Source: Saccharopolyspora thermophila
GTDB taxonomy: Bacteria; Actinomycetota; Actinomycetes; Mycobacteriales; Pseudonocardiaceae
Direction of reading: 5' to 3'
Assembly (NCBI RefSeq): GCF_014646075.1
Contig: NZ_BMMT01000006.1
Location: 124,001-188,000, forward strand
Length of the DNA: 64,000 bases
Shown here: piece by piece, positions 35,449 to 44,548 of the stretch
Layout of the letters: each line of letters begins with the position of its first letter
Numbering within the stretch: position 1 is the stretch's first letter
Made by a program: the position numbers and the translations under genes
Notes under the pieces: model-generated
What the model was told of the DNA's origin: nothing
The model's database searches: none
What the model saw: the letters and a program-made list of their open reading frames with translations, nothing else

Positions 35449-36468
35449 GTGGCCGTCCTGAAATCCCTGCTGGTCTCGTTGCTGGTCGCCGTCGTGCCGG
35501 CGACCGGGTTGGGGGGTGCTGTGCAGAACCGCTTGTTGTTCCTGGCGACCGGGGACACCATCGCCTACCAGCCGCGGCGTTCGGCGGTCGCATCCGGCGC
35601 CGACCTGCTGGCCGCGTCCGGTTCGGCGCTGCCGGTGCACGTTGAGGACGTCCTGGCTGAGCCGAGCTGGGACACCACCCCGGCGACCATGCTGCGGTTG
35701 GCCCGCCGGGTCCGTACGGCGCTGGTGGACGACGGCTTCGACGGCGTGGTGGTCACCCACGGCCTCGACACGCTCGAGGACACCGCGTTCCTCACCGATC
35801 TTCTGGTGGGCCCGGCCGCCGCGCTCGGCGCCGTCGTCTTCACCGGAGCTGGCCGCACTCTCGACGCCCCGGACAGCGACGGCCCCGGCAACCTCGCCGC
35901 GGCGTTGACCGCCGCTGCCGCCCCGGCGCTGCGCGGCGCGGGTGCCGTGGTGTGCTGTGACGGCGAACTGCACGCCGCCCGCTGGGCGACCCTTGCGGAC
36001 GCCGGTCGTGCGGCATTCTCCTCGGCGCCGCAACCGGTTCTGGGCCGCGTCACCGGGGACGAGGTGCTCGTGTCGGCCGCACCTCCTGCCCGCCCGCCGC
36101 GGGTTTCCGGCGAGCCCGAGTCGGACGTCGCGCTGATCAGGGTGTTTCCGGGGATGCCCGCCGCGCTGCTGAACACCGCGGTGGACGCCGGTGCCCGCGG
36201 GGTGGTGCTGGAGGGCACCGGCGCGGGAAACGTGCCCGTGGACCTGCTCACCACGATCAGCGACCTGACCGACTGGGACATCCCGGTGGTGATCGCCGGT
36301 CGCACCCGGACCGCACCGGGCGAAGCCCCGATCGGCGCGGCGCTGGCGCTCGACGTGGGCGCGATCAGCGCGCGTGGGCTGACGGCCACGCATGCGCGCA
36401 GCGCGCTGATGGTCGCGCTGGCCGACGGCGGGGTCGAAGCCGCCCGCAAGTGGTTCGACTCGCTGTGA
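35449..36468 (+). CDS. asparaginase family protein
   Basis: A 339-aa L-asparaginase-like enzyme. The two family motifs are present: LATGDTIAY (usually TGGTIA, catalytic Thr kept) and VVTHGLDTLEDTAFL (usually THGTDTxEET). It would hydrolyse asparagine to aspartate and ammonia. The first 24 residues (MAVLKSLLVSLLVAVVPATG) look like a signal peptide, but a GTG at 35521 after GGGGGG gives a more typical cytoplasmic start; the upstream GTG at 35449 lacks a clear ribosome binding site. The gene starts 6 nt after the Clp_N gene. Confidence 0.82.
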   Translation: MAVLKSLLVSLLVAVVPATGLGGAVQNRLLFLATGDTIAYQPRRSAVASGADLLAASGSALPVHVEDVLAEPSWDTTPATMLRLARRVRTALVDDGFDGVVVTHGLDTLEDTAFLTDLLVGPAAALGAVVFTGAGRTLDAPDSDGPGNLAAALTAAAAPALRGAGAVVCCDGELHAARWATLADAGRAAFSSAPQPVLGRVTGDEVLVSAAPPARPPRVSGEPESDVALIRVFPGMPAALLNTAVDAGARGVVLEGTGAGNVPVDLLTTISDLTDWDIPVVIAGRTRTAPGEAPIGAALALDVGAISARGLTATHARSALMVALADGGVEAARKWFDSL

Positions 36469-36538
36469 CGGAGCGGGGCCTCTTCGGGCGTTCAGGGATG
36501 CGCCCTACCACGGTCATCGCCCCCCTCAGCGGAGCGCC

Positions 36539-37411
36539 TCAGGCCCGCACCACCATCACCGGGCACGGCGCGCTGTGCAGCAGGGCTCGGCTGGTGGAGC
36601 CGAGGAGCATGCCGGTGAGGCCGCCGCGACCGCGGCTGCCCACCACAATGAGCTGGCCCAGGGCACCGTGCTCGACCAGGAACCGCACCGGCCGGTCCCG
36701 CACGACCACGCGCTGCACCGCCACGTCGGGATACTTCTCCTGCCAGCCCGCCAGCCGCTCGGCGAGCACCAGGTCCTCGGCCTGCTTGATCGACTCCCAG
36801 TCCCGCACATCCGGCGACAGCCACTCGTCGCTGACGACGTCGCTCCACACGTGCACCGCGACCAGCGGGACCCGCCGGATCGCGGCCTCCGCGTAGGCCG
36901 TCGCCAGGGCCTGTTCGCCGACCGGGGAGCCGTCGACGCCGACGATGACCGGGCGGCCCCGCAGGGCCTCGACGGGTTCGGTGCCGCCGGGCACGACGAC
37001 CGCCGGGCAGCTGGCCCGCATCGCCACCTGCTCCGCGGTGGAGCCCAACGCCAGCCGCACGCCGGTGTACTCGCCGAGCCCGCGGGTGCCGACCACCACC
37101 CGCCACGCGCGCTCGGACTCGTCGAGCAGGACCTGGGCCGGCTTGCCGTGGCGCAGCTCCTGCTCGACCTCGACGCCCTCGGCCGCGTCGCGGGCCGCGT
37201 TGGCCGCCTGCAGCAGCCAGCGCTGCCGTTCGGCCTGGACGATCTCCAGGCCGCGTCCTGGTGGCAGTTCCGCGGACGCGGTGCCGCCGAACGGCACAGC
37301 GCACACCAGCCGCAGTGGAACGCGGTGTGCGGCGGCGTCCGCCGCGGCCCACCGCACAGCCTCCAACGCGGTCTCCGAGCCGTCGACGCCGACCACATCG
37401 CTCCTGCGCAT
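36539..37411 (-). CDS. tandem universal stress protein (two Usp domains)
   Basis: A 290-aa protein with two USP domains: residues 5-142 (VVGVDGSETALEAVRWAA to GTRGLGEYTGVRLALGSTAEQV) and 153-290 (VIVGVDGSPVGEQALATAYA to VGSRGRGGLTGMLLGSTSRALL). Both keep the ATP-binding G-x2-G-x9-G-S/T signature. This tandem form is typical of actinobacteria and often belongs to the DosR regulon in mycobacteria. A second tandem USP lies at 52.0-52.9 kb. No DosR box is evident in the 63 bases upstream. Confidence 0.9.
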   Translation of the reverse strand: MRRSDVVGVDGSETALEAVRWAAADAAAHRVPLRLVCAVPFGGTASAELPPGRGLEIVQAERQRWLLQAANAARDAAEGVEVEQELRHGKPAQVLLDESERAWRVVVGTRGLGEYTGVRLALGSTAEQVAMRASCPAVVVPGGTEPVEALRGRPVIVGVDGSPVGEQALATAYAEAAIRRVPLVAVHVWSDVVSDEWLSPDVRDWESIKQAEDLVLAERLAGWQEKYPDVAVQRVVVRDRPVRFLVEHGALGQLIVVGSRGRGGLTGMLLGSTSRALLHSAPCPVMVVRA

Positions 37412-37474
37412 CCGATCACCACCACGAGAAGCCCCGTGGGCCGACCGTACGACCGCACCCGCCGATCCGCGCGG

Positions 37475-38374
37475 TCAGGCGTCGAGGATCTCCACCTCCA
37501 GCTGGGCGAGCGCGTCCGGGTCGGCGAAGACCTCGATCGCGGTGATCCGGCCGTCGACGATGGTGAAGTCGAAGACGGACCGCGGCCTGCCGTCCGGTGC
37601 CCACGCCGCTCCGATCGCACCGTCGACGAGCGCGGGGCGGGCGCCCTGCGCGCGGCCCTTGAAGGTGTTGGCGACGGCCGACGCGCCGCGCAACAGCTTC
37701 GACAGCGGTGGTGCGGCGTGCGACGGGTCCGCTTGCGCCGCCCGCACCGCCACATCGTCGGCGCGCAGCACGACGTCGGGCGCGAGCACCGACAGCAGCG
37801 CCTCGAAGTCGCCGCCGCGGGCCGCGGCGAGGAACGCGTCGACGACCTCGCGGCGGCGGGCCGGATCGGCATCGGGTGCGGCGTCCGCGCGTTGCACCCG
37901 GCGGCGGGCCCGGCTGGCCAGCTGCCGAGCGGCCGCCGGGGTTCGGCTGACGACCGGCGCGATCTCGTCGAACGGCACCGCGAACATGTCGTGCAACACG
38001 AACGCGATGCGTTCGGCCGGGTCGAGGGTGTCGAGCACGACGAGCATGGCGACGCCGACGGACTGGGCCAGCACCGCCTCGTCCTCGGGGGCGGCGCCGT
38101 CGTCGGCGGTCGACTCGGGCAGGTGTGCGCCCACGAGCTCCTCGCGCCGCGACCGGCGCGAGCGCAGCATGTCCAGGCACACCCGGCCGACGACGGTGGT
38201 CAGCCAGCCGCCCAGGTTCGCTACGTCGCTGGTGTCCGAGCGGCTCAGCCGCAGCCACGCCTCCTGCACCGCGTCCTCGGCTTCGCTCGTCGAGCCGAGC
38301 ATGCGGTAGGCCACCGCGCGCAGGTGTCCGCGGTGCTCCTCGAACCGCTGCGCCAGCCAGTCATGTCCGTCCAT
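37475..38374 (-). CDS. sigJ: ECF sigma factor with SnoaL-like C-terminal domain (ECF41/SigJ type)
   Basis: A 299-aa extracytoplasmic-function sigma factor. Region 2 is at about 10-75 (FEEHRGHLRAVAYRMLGSTSEAEDAVQEAWLRL). Region 4 is at about 115-165 (FVLHDMFAVPFDEIAPVVSR). A C-terminal SnoaL/NTF2-like domain (about 175-298) ends with DFTIVDGRITAIEVFADPD. In the ECF41 group this C-terminal domain replaces the anti-sigma factor and tunes activity. The usual partner, a carboxymuconolactone decarboxylase-like or oxidoreductase gene, is not adjacent here. Confidence 0.9.
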   Translation of the reverse strand: MDGHDWLAQRFEEHRGHLRAVAYRMLGSTSEAEDAVQEAWLRLSRSDTSDVANLGGWLTTVVGRVCLDMLRSRRSRREELVGAHLPESTADDGAAPEDEAVLAQSVGVAMLVVLDTLDPAERIAFVLHDMFAVPFDEIAPVVSRTPAAARQLASRARRRVQRADAAPDADPARRREVVDAFLAAARGGDFEALLSVLAPDVVLRADDVAVRAAQADPSHAAPPLSKLLRGASAVANTFKGRAQGARPALVDGAIGAAWAPDGRPRSVFDFTIVDGRITAIEVFADPDALAQLEVEILDA

Positions 38375-38595
38375 CAGGTCCTCCGTTCGTCACCAGCATT
38401 GACGAACCCGGCCGCGCCCGCGTGACCGAACTGGATTCGCGGTCGCTGTCGCGGACCGCGGGCATGCCGTCCGGCGGCAGTGCCTGCATGAGGCACGTAC
38501 TCCAGCGCGAACAGAGTGGGTCGGGCGAACTCCCTGCGCAGCACATGACATCGTCCACTTCGGACAAGGCACGCCGGTGGGTGACGGAGGTCCTG

Positions 38596-39075
38596 TCAGT
38601 GGTGGTACTTGTGCACCACCGCGTGGCCCTTGCCGCGGCGGATCAGGACGCGGTTGACCGGCACGGTCACCACGAACGCCACAGCCAGGGAGAACGCGAG
38701 CGCACCCCAGAACAACTGGCTGGTCAGCCCGGCGTCCATGGCCCCGGGTACCAGCACCATGACGAGGTTGTCGACGATCTCCATCACCGCGATCGACACC
38801 GTGTCGGCGGCGAGGGCGATGCCGAGGGCGGCAGCGAGGCCGACGCCCGCGCGCAGCACGGGCAGGATCGTCAGGCTGTAGCCGAACACGAAGGCCAGGA
38901 CCACGGCCAGGACGATCGTGACCGCGTTCGACAGGCCGAGTGCCGTGCCGATGACCATGCCCAGGATCTCGCCGATGGCGCAGCCCGTGAGGCAGTGCGC
39001 CGTGGCCCTGATCGCGGTACGCGTGAGCGCGCGCCCGCTGGTCATGTGGTGGCTGTGGGGCACGTGTTCGGTCAC
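38596..39075 (-). CDS. DUF4396 membrane protein under CsoR-like control
   Basis: A 159-aa integral membrane protein with about four hydrophobic segments, a His-rich N-terminus (VTEHVPHSHHMTSG) and CLTGCAIGE with two Cys spaced by three residues. Such DUF4396 proteins are often found with copper-handling genes. The GTG at 39075 has GAGGGGGT 5 nt upstream. The operator described at 39127-39142 overlaps a TATAAA box in its promoter, so metal-induced expression is likely. The function (copper transport or folding of a partner) is inferred. Bases 38375-38595 hold no recognisable gene. Confidence 0.78.
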   Translation of the reverse strand: MTEHVPHSHHMTSGRALTRTAIRATAHCLTGCAIGEILGMVIGTALGLSNAVTIVLAVVLAFVFGYSLTILPVLRAGVGLAAALGIALAADTVSIAVMEIVDNLVMVLVPGAMDAGLTSQLFWGALAFSLAVAFVVTVPVNRVLIRRGKGHAVVHKYHH

Positions 39076-39124
39076 CGGGTACCCCCTCGGTCGGCTGCCG
39101 GTGGCGAGCGCCACCGCCGCGCCC

Positions 39125-39142
39125 TTTATACCCTAGGGGGTA
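39125..39142 (-). promoter_or_regulatory. CsoR-like operator overlapping a -10 box
   Basis: TACCC-TAGG-GGGTA (39129-39142) is a perfect 5-bp inverted repeat of the kind bound by CsoR copper repressors. It overlaps TATAAA (complement of 39125-39130), which would be the -10 of the DUF4396 gene about 50 nt downstream. No csoR gene is in the window, so the repressor must be encoded elsewhere. Confidence 0.6.
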
Positions 39143-39156
39143 AACCATGCAAGGCG

Positions 39157-39402
39157 TCAGTCGAGCTGAGCGGTGCCCTCTCCGGTCAACTCGGCCAGCA
39201 CGACGTCACCCAGCCTGCCGTCCCGCACCGGGCGCAGCAGGCCGTCGTGGGCGAGCCGGTGGGCCGTCTGCTGGTCGCAGAACGCCACCCCGTCGATGTA
39301 GAGATCGGGTTCGCTGCTGCAGGTGATCTCCACCCGCCCCGCCGCGACAGCGCGCAGCGCCGCGCGTTCCCGGTGATTGAGCTCCAACGATGTGGGAGAC
39401 AC
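39157..39402 (-). CDS. small hypothetical protein with Cys pair
   Basis: An 81-aa protein from the GTG at 39402, chosen because GGGGAGG lies 8 nt upstream; the open frame continues to 39588. It has LNHRERAALRAVAAGRVEIT followed by CSSEPDLYIDGVAFCDQQTAH, a pattern of small actinobacterial proteins of unknown role, and ends with a winged-helix-like LAHDGLLRPVRDGRLGDVVLAELT. It starts 223 nt before, and diverges from, the secreted phosphatase gene. Function unknown. Confidence 0.6.
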   Translation of the reverse strand: MSPTSLELNHRERAALRAVAAGRVEITCSSEPDLYIDGVAFCDQQTAHRLAHDGLLRPVRDGRLGDVVLAELTGEGTAQLD

Positions 39403-39609
39403 CGTCCCCACCTCCCCAGTGCGGACCAGCCGCAGACCGCCATCCTCGCAGCGGCGCACCCGGATCGGCAGGGCGAAAAGTCCCGGTCCGTGCACGACCC
39501 GGGGATCCGCACCCGAGCTCCGCAGGCAGGCCGTTCCGGTGACGTGGCCGGACACCAGATGGACTCCGCGCGGGGAGCTGATCGCCACCGCTGCGTCACC
39601 CGGTGCCCG

Positions 39610-39615
39610 TATGCT
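39610..39615 (+). promoter_or_regulatory. -10 box for a probably leaderless mRNA
   Basis: TATGCT ends 9 nt before the GTG start of the secreted EEP-family gene, and no Shine-Dalgarno sequence precedes that start. Transcription would begin at or next to the GTG, a common arrangement in actinobacteria. Confidence 0.45.
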
Positions 39616-39624
39616 CCGGAACTC

Positions 39625-40464
39625 GTGAGCACCTCGCGCCGCGCTGTTGCCGCTGTTGTCCTCGCCGTGCTGGCGTCACTGCTGCCCGGCAGCGCGCACG
39701 CCGACCCCGGTCACCGGTTCTCGGCGCTCACCTTCAACATCCACGCCGGGATCGGCGTCGACGGGCAGCTCGACCTGGCGCGGACCGCGGCCGCCATCAC
39801 CGCCTCCGGCGCGGACGTGGTCGGGTTACAGGAGGTCGACGTGCACTGGTCGGCGCGCAGCCGGTACGCCGACCAGGTCGCCGAGCTCGCCCGCCGGACC
39901 GGGATGCACACCTTCTTCGCGCCCATCTACGACCTCGACCCGGAACCGGGGCGCATCGAGCGCCGCCGCTACGGCGTCGCCGTGCTGAGCCGGTTCCCCA
40001 TGATCCGCACCGAGAACCACCTGCTCACCCGACTGTCCACTGTGGAGGAGAATCCGGTTCCGCGGCCGATGCCGGGGTTCGCCGAGGCGGTCGTGGCGGT
40101 GCCCGGCGGCCCGGTGCACGTCTACGTGACCCACCTCGACTACCGCCCCGACCCGGCCGTGCGACGCATCCAGGTCGCCGAGACGATCGACGTCCTGGAC
40201 CAGGACCGCGCGGGCGCCCGGCAGCTGCTGCTCGGCGACTTCAACGCCGAGCCCGACGCCCCGGAGCTGGCCCGCGTCCGCGACGGTTGGTCCGCCGCCA
40301 ACGGGCCGCAGGGCGGCCATACCTACCCGGCGCCCGAACCCGTCAAGCGCATCGACTACGTAACGTGCTCGGACGCCCTCCGCCCCACCCGCGCGGCCGT
40401 GCTCGACTCCCCGGCATCCGACCACCTGCCCGTGCTGGTGGTGGTCACCACTCAACCCGCGTAG
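39625..40464 (+). CDS. secreted endonuclease/exonuclease/phosphatase family protein
   Basis: A 279-aa exported enzyme. Residues 1-27 form a Sec signal peptide (SRR, hydrophobic core AVAAVVLAVLASLLP, then GSAHA cleavage site). The EEP fold motifs follow: LTFNIHAG, GLQEVDVHW (metal Glu), VTHLDYRP, LLGDFNAEPDAPEL (catalytic Asp-Asn) and SPASDHLPVLVV (terminal catalytic His). It is likely a metal-dependent phosphodiesterase, phosphatase or nuclease acting outside the cell; substrate unknown. The start at 39625 fits a leaderless transcript. Confidence 0.88.
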   Translation: MSTSRRAVAAVVLAVLASLLPGSAHADPGHRFSALTFNIHAGIGVDGQLDLARTAAAITASGADVVGLQEVDVHWSARSRYADQVAELARRTGMHTFFAPIYDLDPEPGRIERRRYGVAVLSRFPMIRTENHLLTRLSTVEENPVPRPMPGFAEAVVAVPGGPVHVYVTHLDYRPDPAVRRIQVAETIDVLDQDRAGARQLLLGDFNAEPDAPELARVRDGWSAANGPQGGHTYPAPEPVKRIDYVTCSDALRPTRAAVLDSPASDHLPVLVVVTTQPA

Positions 40465-40561
40465 CGGTCCTCCCCGAAGTCAGGCCGAAGCCAACCGCCA
40501 CCCCGACCCGCATAACAAGACGCCCCGCTCGTTCCGGACGGAGCGTCAGGGTTTGACGCCA

Positions 40562-41092
40562 TCACACACGGATTCCGAGCCACGCCGTGAAGTGTGCGAT
40601 ACTGCCAGACTCCCGCCGCTCAGCAAGAGCGATCGCACGCGCTGTCTCATGCACCTGCGGGTGATAGCGTGTCAGCTGGGGAGCAACTCGGCGGGCCCGG
40701 TTCAGCGCGGCAAGCGCCTTGGAGTGCTCACCGGAGAGCACCCACGCCCGAGCGACATCCTGCCAGTGGTGGCCCACACGGGTAGCGGTTACGTCAGATG
40801 GAATTCGCAACGACGAGCCATTCCGCGCAGCGCGACCCGGATCACCCAACTCCAGCGAGACCGCAACATCGTGTATTTCGACGTTGCCAGGACCGAAACT
40901 GGTGTCGTAAGCATGCGATTCGCGACCAATAAGCGCACCAGATTCGCGGGCCTCCTTGATGTGTTCACAGGCCCGATCAGCTTTGCCGTGACGGGCACTT
41001 ATGATCGCCCCGCGAAGGTGTGCCGCCCCGCTGAGTGCGACGACGCCTTCTGAATCAGTCTTGCTACCGAGCAGGTCCAGGGAGTGCTCCAC
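40562..41092 (-). pseudogene. 5'-truncated TPR-type regulator remnant
   Basis: About 176 codons of the C-terminal TPR-like region found in actinobacterial XRE regulators (LRGAIISARHGKADRACEHI, FGPGNVEIHDVAVSLELGD, VGHHWQDVARAWVLSGEHSK, RARRVAPQLTRYHPQVHETA). The N-terminal helix-turn-helix and first repeats, normally over 200 residues, are missing. The similarity stops abruptly at about 41093-41098, where a fragment of an unrelated gene begins on the other strand. A deletion or recombination junction is the likely cause. Confidence 0.7.
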
Positions 41093-41097
41093 CAGCC

Positions 41098-41469
41098 CAG
41101 GCGCTGGCGTTTCTGGCCGCCTGCGGGAAGTTCCCGGGCCGCAAGCTCTCGCCGTCGCCGACCGTGGACACCGGCTGGCACCAGTTCCTGCTCTACACCC
41201 GTGAGTACCGCGCGTTCTGCGATCAGGTCGCGGGCCACTTCATCCACCACGTCCCCGAGGACGAACCCGGCGCGCCCACGCACGCCAAGACCCCGGTAAT
41301 GGTGCGTGACACCACGGTCGAGGCAATCCAGCAGGCCGGGTACGTGGTGGACCCCGATCTGTGGACGGTCGAGGACTACGCTCCGAGCTGCGGCAGCTGC
41401 CACGAGGACGGCATCTGCACCGCCAGCGGCGTTGACGGCAACGAGAACACCGAGACCCGTACCGGCTGA
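41098..41469 (+). pseudogene. 5'-truncated conserved hypothetical gene
   Basis: About 123 codons reading QALAFLAACGKFPGRKLSPS, PTVDTGWHQFLLYTREYRAF and IHHVPEDEPG, then a C-terminal CGSCHEDGIC stretch. Whole relatives start with roughly 40 more residues before QALAFL and have the conserved VDxGWHxFLLxTxxY motif. The missing start lies at the same junction as the end of the neighbouring remnant. There is no start codon with a ribosome binding site in frame. Confidence 0.6.
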
Positions 41470-41486
41470 TTCGCTCGGGGGCCAAC

Positions 41487-42378
41487 ATGATCACCTGGCA
41501 GGAGCTACCGCAGCAGGTTCGCGCCGCTGTGCAGGGGAATGTTGGCCCCATCGCCTCCGCCACACCGGTCACCGGGGGGCCAGAACAACGACTTCGCCGC
41601 CATACTCCACCGGGACCAGGACTCGACCGAGCACCCACGCACCCTCTTCTGCAAGGGCGTCAAGGGCGTCAGCCTACGCATGCGGTGGCTGCGCAACGAG
41701 ATCACCGCCGGGAAACTCGCCGCCGGCATCGCTCCTGACGTCGTGTTCGCCGCTGATGTCGGTGACTGGCTGGTCGTGGGATTCGAGCACGTCTGCGGAC
41801 GCCCGGCCGACCTCACCCCCGGTTCGGTGGACCTGCCGCTGGTGGCCACCACCGTCGACAAGATCGCTGCCCTACCCGCAACCGGTCTACGCCCCCTGCG
41901 GAACCGATGGTCCGGCGGGAACTGGTGGGCGAAGACCGCCGCCGAATACCCGGACCAGGGCTCGATATCGAGACCCTGACCCGCTGGGCTGATCGCTGCC
42001 CGCGTCGACGGTGACCGTCTGGTGCACACCGACCTCCACGTCGATCAATTCCTGATCAGCAACGACCACTGTGTGCGCGTGATCGACTGGGGCTGGCCGT
42101 CAGCGGGAGCCGCATGGGTGGACACCGCCCTGTTGGTGATCCGCCTGATCCTCGCCGGACACACCCCAGCCGAAGCCGAAGCATGGGCACACACCGTCCC
42201 ATCTTTCTCCACCACCTCCCGTGATCACCTCGCCGCGCTCACCTCCTACGTGGCCGGACTGTGGACCTACCGAGCCGCCAGCGGCCAGATCCCTCACTCC
42301 CACCGACGCGCCCGCATCGCTCGCGACTACGCCGCGCACTGCGTCACCAACGCCAGCCGCCACCACATACACGTCTGA
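41487..42378 (+). pseudogene. frameshifted phosphotransferase (APH-like) gene
   Basis: Fragments of one protein kinase-like phosphotransferase lie in shifting frames. MITWQELPQQVRAAVQG starts at 41487. After a shift in the G6 tract (41574-41579) the frame continues with QNNDFAAIL, LFCKGVKGVSLRMRWLRNEI and DWLVVGFEHVCGRPADL up to a stop at 41977. A short piece (LDIETLTRWADRCP) lies in another frame. VDGDRLVHTDLHVDQFLIS (catalytic HTD loop) and VRVIDWGWPSAG (metal-binding DWG) run to 42378. At least three indels are needed, so it is not functional as read. Confidence 0.75.
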
Positions 42379-42501
42379 CGCTTCCGAACCCCACGGCCGG
42401 CGCGAGACCCGGCGTTCGGAGTAGCAACGTGCGGCAACCGCCACCGATGCCCCGCGGCGCGAGCCAGCAACGCCGCGTTGAGCGCGGTGTCGCATTCCGG
42501 G

Positions 42502-43776
42502 TCAACCGAGGTTCGGCAGCACCAGCACCAGCCACAGGGCGGCCGGGACGATCGCGACGATCATCGCTCCGTAGACCAGCAGCCGCCGGAAGAACGCGTC
42601 GCGGTCCACGCCCTTGGCGTTGGCCAGGACGATAGCCCCGTTGGTGGAGAACGGGCTCACGTCGACCACGGTGGACGCCACGGCCAGCGCGGTGATCATG
42701 CCGACGGGGCCGATGCTGCCCTGCAGCAGGAACGGCACGGCCAGCGGGATGAGCGCGCCCATCAGTCCCACCGAGGAGGCGAACGCCGACACGACCGCCC
42801 CGATGTAGCAGAGCAGCAGCGCGGCCAGCAGCGGGATCCCGATGCCCGCCACGGAGTGCCCGACGTAGTCGATGGTGCCCATCTTCTCCAGTACACCGAC
42901 GTAGGTGAGCACACCGCAGATCAGCAGCACCGTGGGCCAGGCAACCTCGCCGGGCGCCTGGCGGGCCGTCTTCGGCGACACGAGGCTGAGCACCACCGCG
43001 ACGGACATGGCCACCAGGCCGACGTCGAGGCCGAAGCCGAGCGTGGTGACCACCAGGATCGCCAGTCCCACCAGGGTGAGCACCCGGTCGCGGTCGAGCC
43101 GCACGTTCTCGGTCTCGTCGACGACGACGTCCGCTCCGCCGCCGACCAGCGCGGGCTGGCGGGCTTCGGCGCGCACCAGCTTGAGTCCTCCGAGCACCAC
43201 GAACACCACCGCGGCGATCACCGCGTTGACCGCGAAGCTGCCCAGGAACAGCACCACCGGGTTCGACGGCAGGCCGCTGCGGGCCACCACGCCGTTGACG
43301 ATGGTGCCGTAGATGCTGATCGGCGAGAACCCGCCCGCCTGCGTCCCGTGCACGACCATCGCGCCCATCAGCAGCGGGTTGATCCGGTACTGCGCGGCGA
43401 GGTTGAGCGCGATCGGGGCGACGATGGCGACCGCGGCGGGGCTGACCGCGCCGATGGCGGTGAGCACCGCGCCGATACCGAACATCACCCAGGGGACGAG
43501 CGCGATCCGCCCGCCCACCAGGCGCACCGCCTGCCGCACCAGCCAGTCGGTGGTGCCGTTGGCCCGGGCGATGGCGAACAGGTAGGTCACGCCGACCAGG
43601 ACGACGAACAGATCGCCCGGAAACCCGGCGAAGATGTCGTCTTCGGACAGCCCTGCGACCAGGGTGGCGACCAGGAACGCCGCGGCGAACGCGAGCACCC
43701 CCATGTTCACCGACAGCGTCGTGGCCACGGCGAACGCCGCGACCAGTACGAGGATTGAGATCAACTCGGGCGGCAC
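42502..43776 (-). CDS. MatC-type dicarboxylate (malonate) carrier, SLC13-like
   Basis: A 424-aa membrane protein with about 11-12 hydrophobic segments. The N-terminal region matches the MatC_N pattern: LSVNMGVLAFAAAFLVATLV, FAGFPGDLFVVLVGVTYLF and GAVSPAAVAIVAPIALN, followed by GTQAGGFSPISIYG. A second repeat carries VVDVSPFSTNGAI, the transport-site S-x-x-S-T-N motif. Proteins of this type carry malonate or C4-dicarboxylates. The GTG at 43776 has AAGGAGG 5 nt upstream. No metabolic partner genes are adjacent. Confidence 0.82.
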   Translation of the reverse strand: MPPELISILVLVAAFAVATTLSVNMGVLAFAAAFLVATLVAGLSEDDIFAGFPGDLFVVLVGVTYLFAIARANGTTDWLVRQAVRLVGGRIALVPWVMFGIGAVLTAIGAVSPAAVAIVAPIALNLAAQYRINPLLMGAMVVHGTQAGGFSPISIYGTIVNGVVARSGLPSNPVVLFLGSFAVNAVIAAVVFVVLGGLKLVRAEARQPALVGGGADVVVDETENVRLDRDRVLTLVGLAILVVTTLGFGLDVGLVAMSVAVVLSLVSPKTARQAPGEVAWPTVLLICGVLTYVGVLEKMGTIDYVGHSVAGIGIPLLAALLLCYIGAVVSAFASSVGLMGALIPLAVPFLLQGSIGPVGMITALAVASTVVDVSPFSTNGAIVLANAKGVDRDAFFRRLLVYGAMIVAIVPAALWLVLVLPNLG

Positions 43777-43932
43777 CGTTGCCTCCTTGCCCGCGCGAGG
43801 CCGCCTCCCCGCCCCGACCAGCGGTGTGACGTGCGGCATAGTGGCTGATTGGCCAGTCCACTTTCGGCGAGCAGCCGCCCGAAGTCAAGCCTCGATTGGC
43901 GAACTGGTTCAGCCACTGACCCGTCGGTCCGG

Positions 43933-44436
43933 TCAGGGACGCCCGAACTCGAGGTACATGACGTGCAGGCCAACGCGGCCGAACCTCGGATGGTCGAAGG
44001 CGCCGGGCACGGTTCCGACGATCTGGAACCCCAGCCGTCGGTAGAGGTCGACGGCCGCGTGGTTGGTCTCCACCACGGCATTGAACTGCATGCCCGCGAA
44101 CCCGCGGCGCCGCACCCAGTCCAGGGCGTGCTCGCACAGCGCCGTCCCCACCCCGCGCCCGCGTGCGCCGGAGGCGACCATGAAGCTTGCGGTGGCGACG
44201 TGGGAGCCGCGTCCCTCCCGGTTGGCCTGCATGTGCGCGGTCCCCACGATCCGGTCGTCCTCGACAGCGACCACCGTGGCGCCCGGCGGCCCCACCACCC
44301 AGGTGTCGCGGGCCTGCTCAGAGGTCATGGTTGGGTCGTAGGGGAACGTCTCCTCCGCCCGGATCACCTCCCGGACGATGGGCCACACCCGCGGCCAGTC
44401 GGCTTCGACGTAGTCCCGGACGCGCATGCCGGGCAT
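43933..44436 (-). CDS. GNAT family N-acetyltransferase
   Basis: A 167-aa acetyltransferase. Motif A, the acetyl-CoA pyrophosphate loop, is VASGARGRGVGTALCEHAL (R-G-x-G-x-G/A), with the upstream beta strand GTAHMQANREGRGSHVATAS and the downstream NAVVETNHAAVDLYRRLGF motif B. It is similar to PhnO/RimI-like proteins acting on small amines or antibiotics; substrate unknown. The ATG at 44436 and a second ATG at 44427 are both possible; neither has a clear ribosome binding site. Confidence 0.85.
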   Translation of the reverse strand: MPGMRVRDYVEADWPRVWPIVREVIRAEETFPYDPTMTSEQARDTWVVGPPGATVVAVEDDRIVGTAHMQANREGRGSHVATASFMVASGARGRGVGTALCEHALDWVRRRGFAGMQFNAVVETNHAAVDLYRRLGFQIVGTVPGAFDHPRFGRVGLHVMYLEFGRP

Positions 44437-44548
44437 GCTACGGCGCGAGCGCCGGCCGGGCAGCCGGATTTCCGCATCAGGGTCGTTATCGCTGCTCGAC
44501 CCGGTCCTGTCGCGGGGTGTCCTCAGCGGATCTCCAGCGGCGTTTCTC

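Noticed and set aside
44425-44445. Palindrome-like GCATGCCGGGCATGC near the GNAT start
   Set aside because: It resembles the repeats at 29.4 kb but is not the same sequence and overlaps the start codons; not enough to call a shared element.
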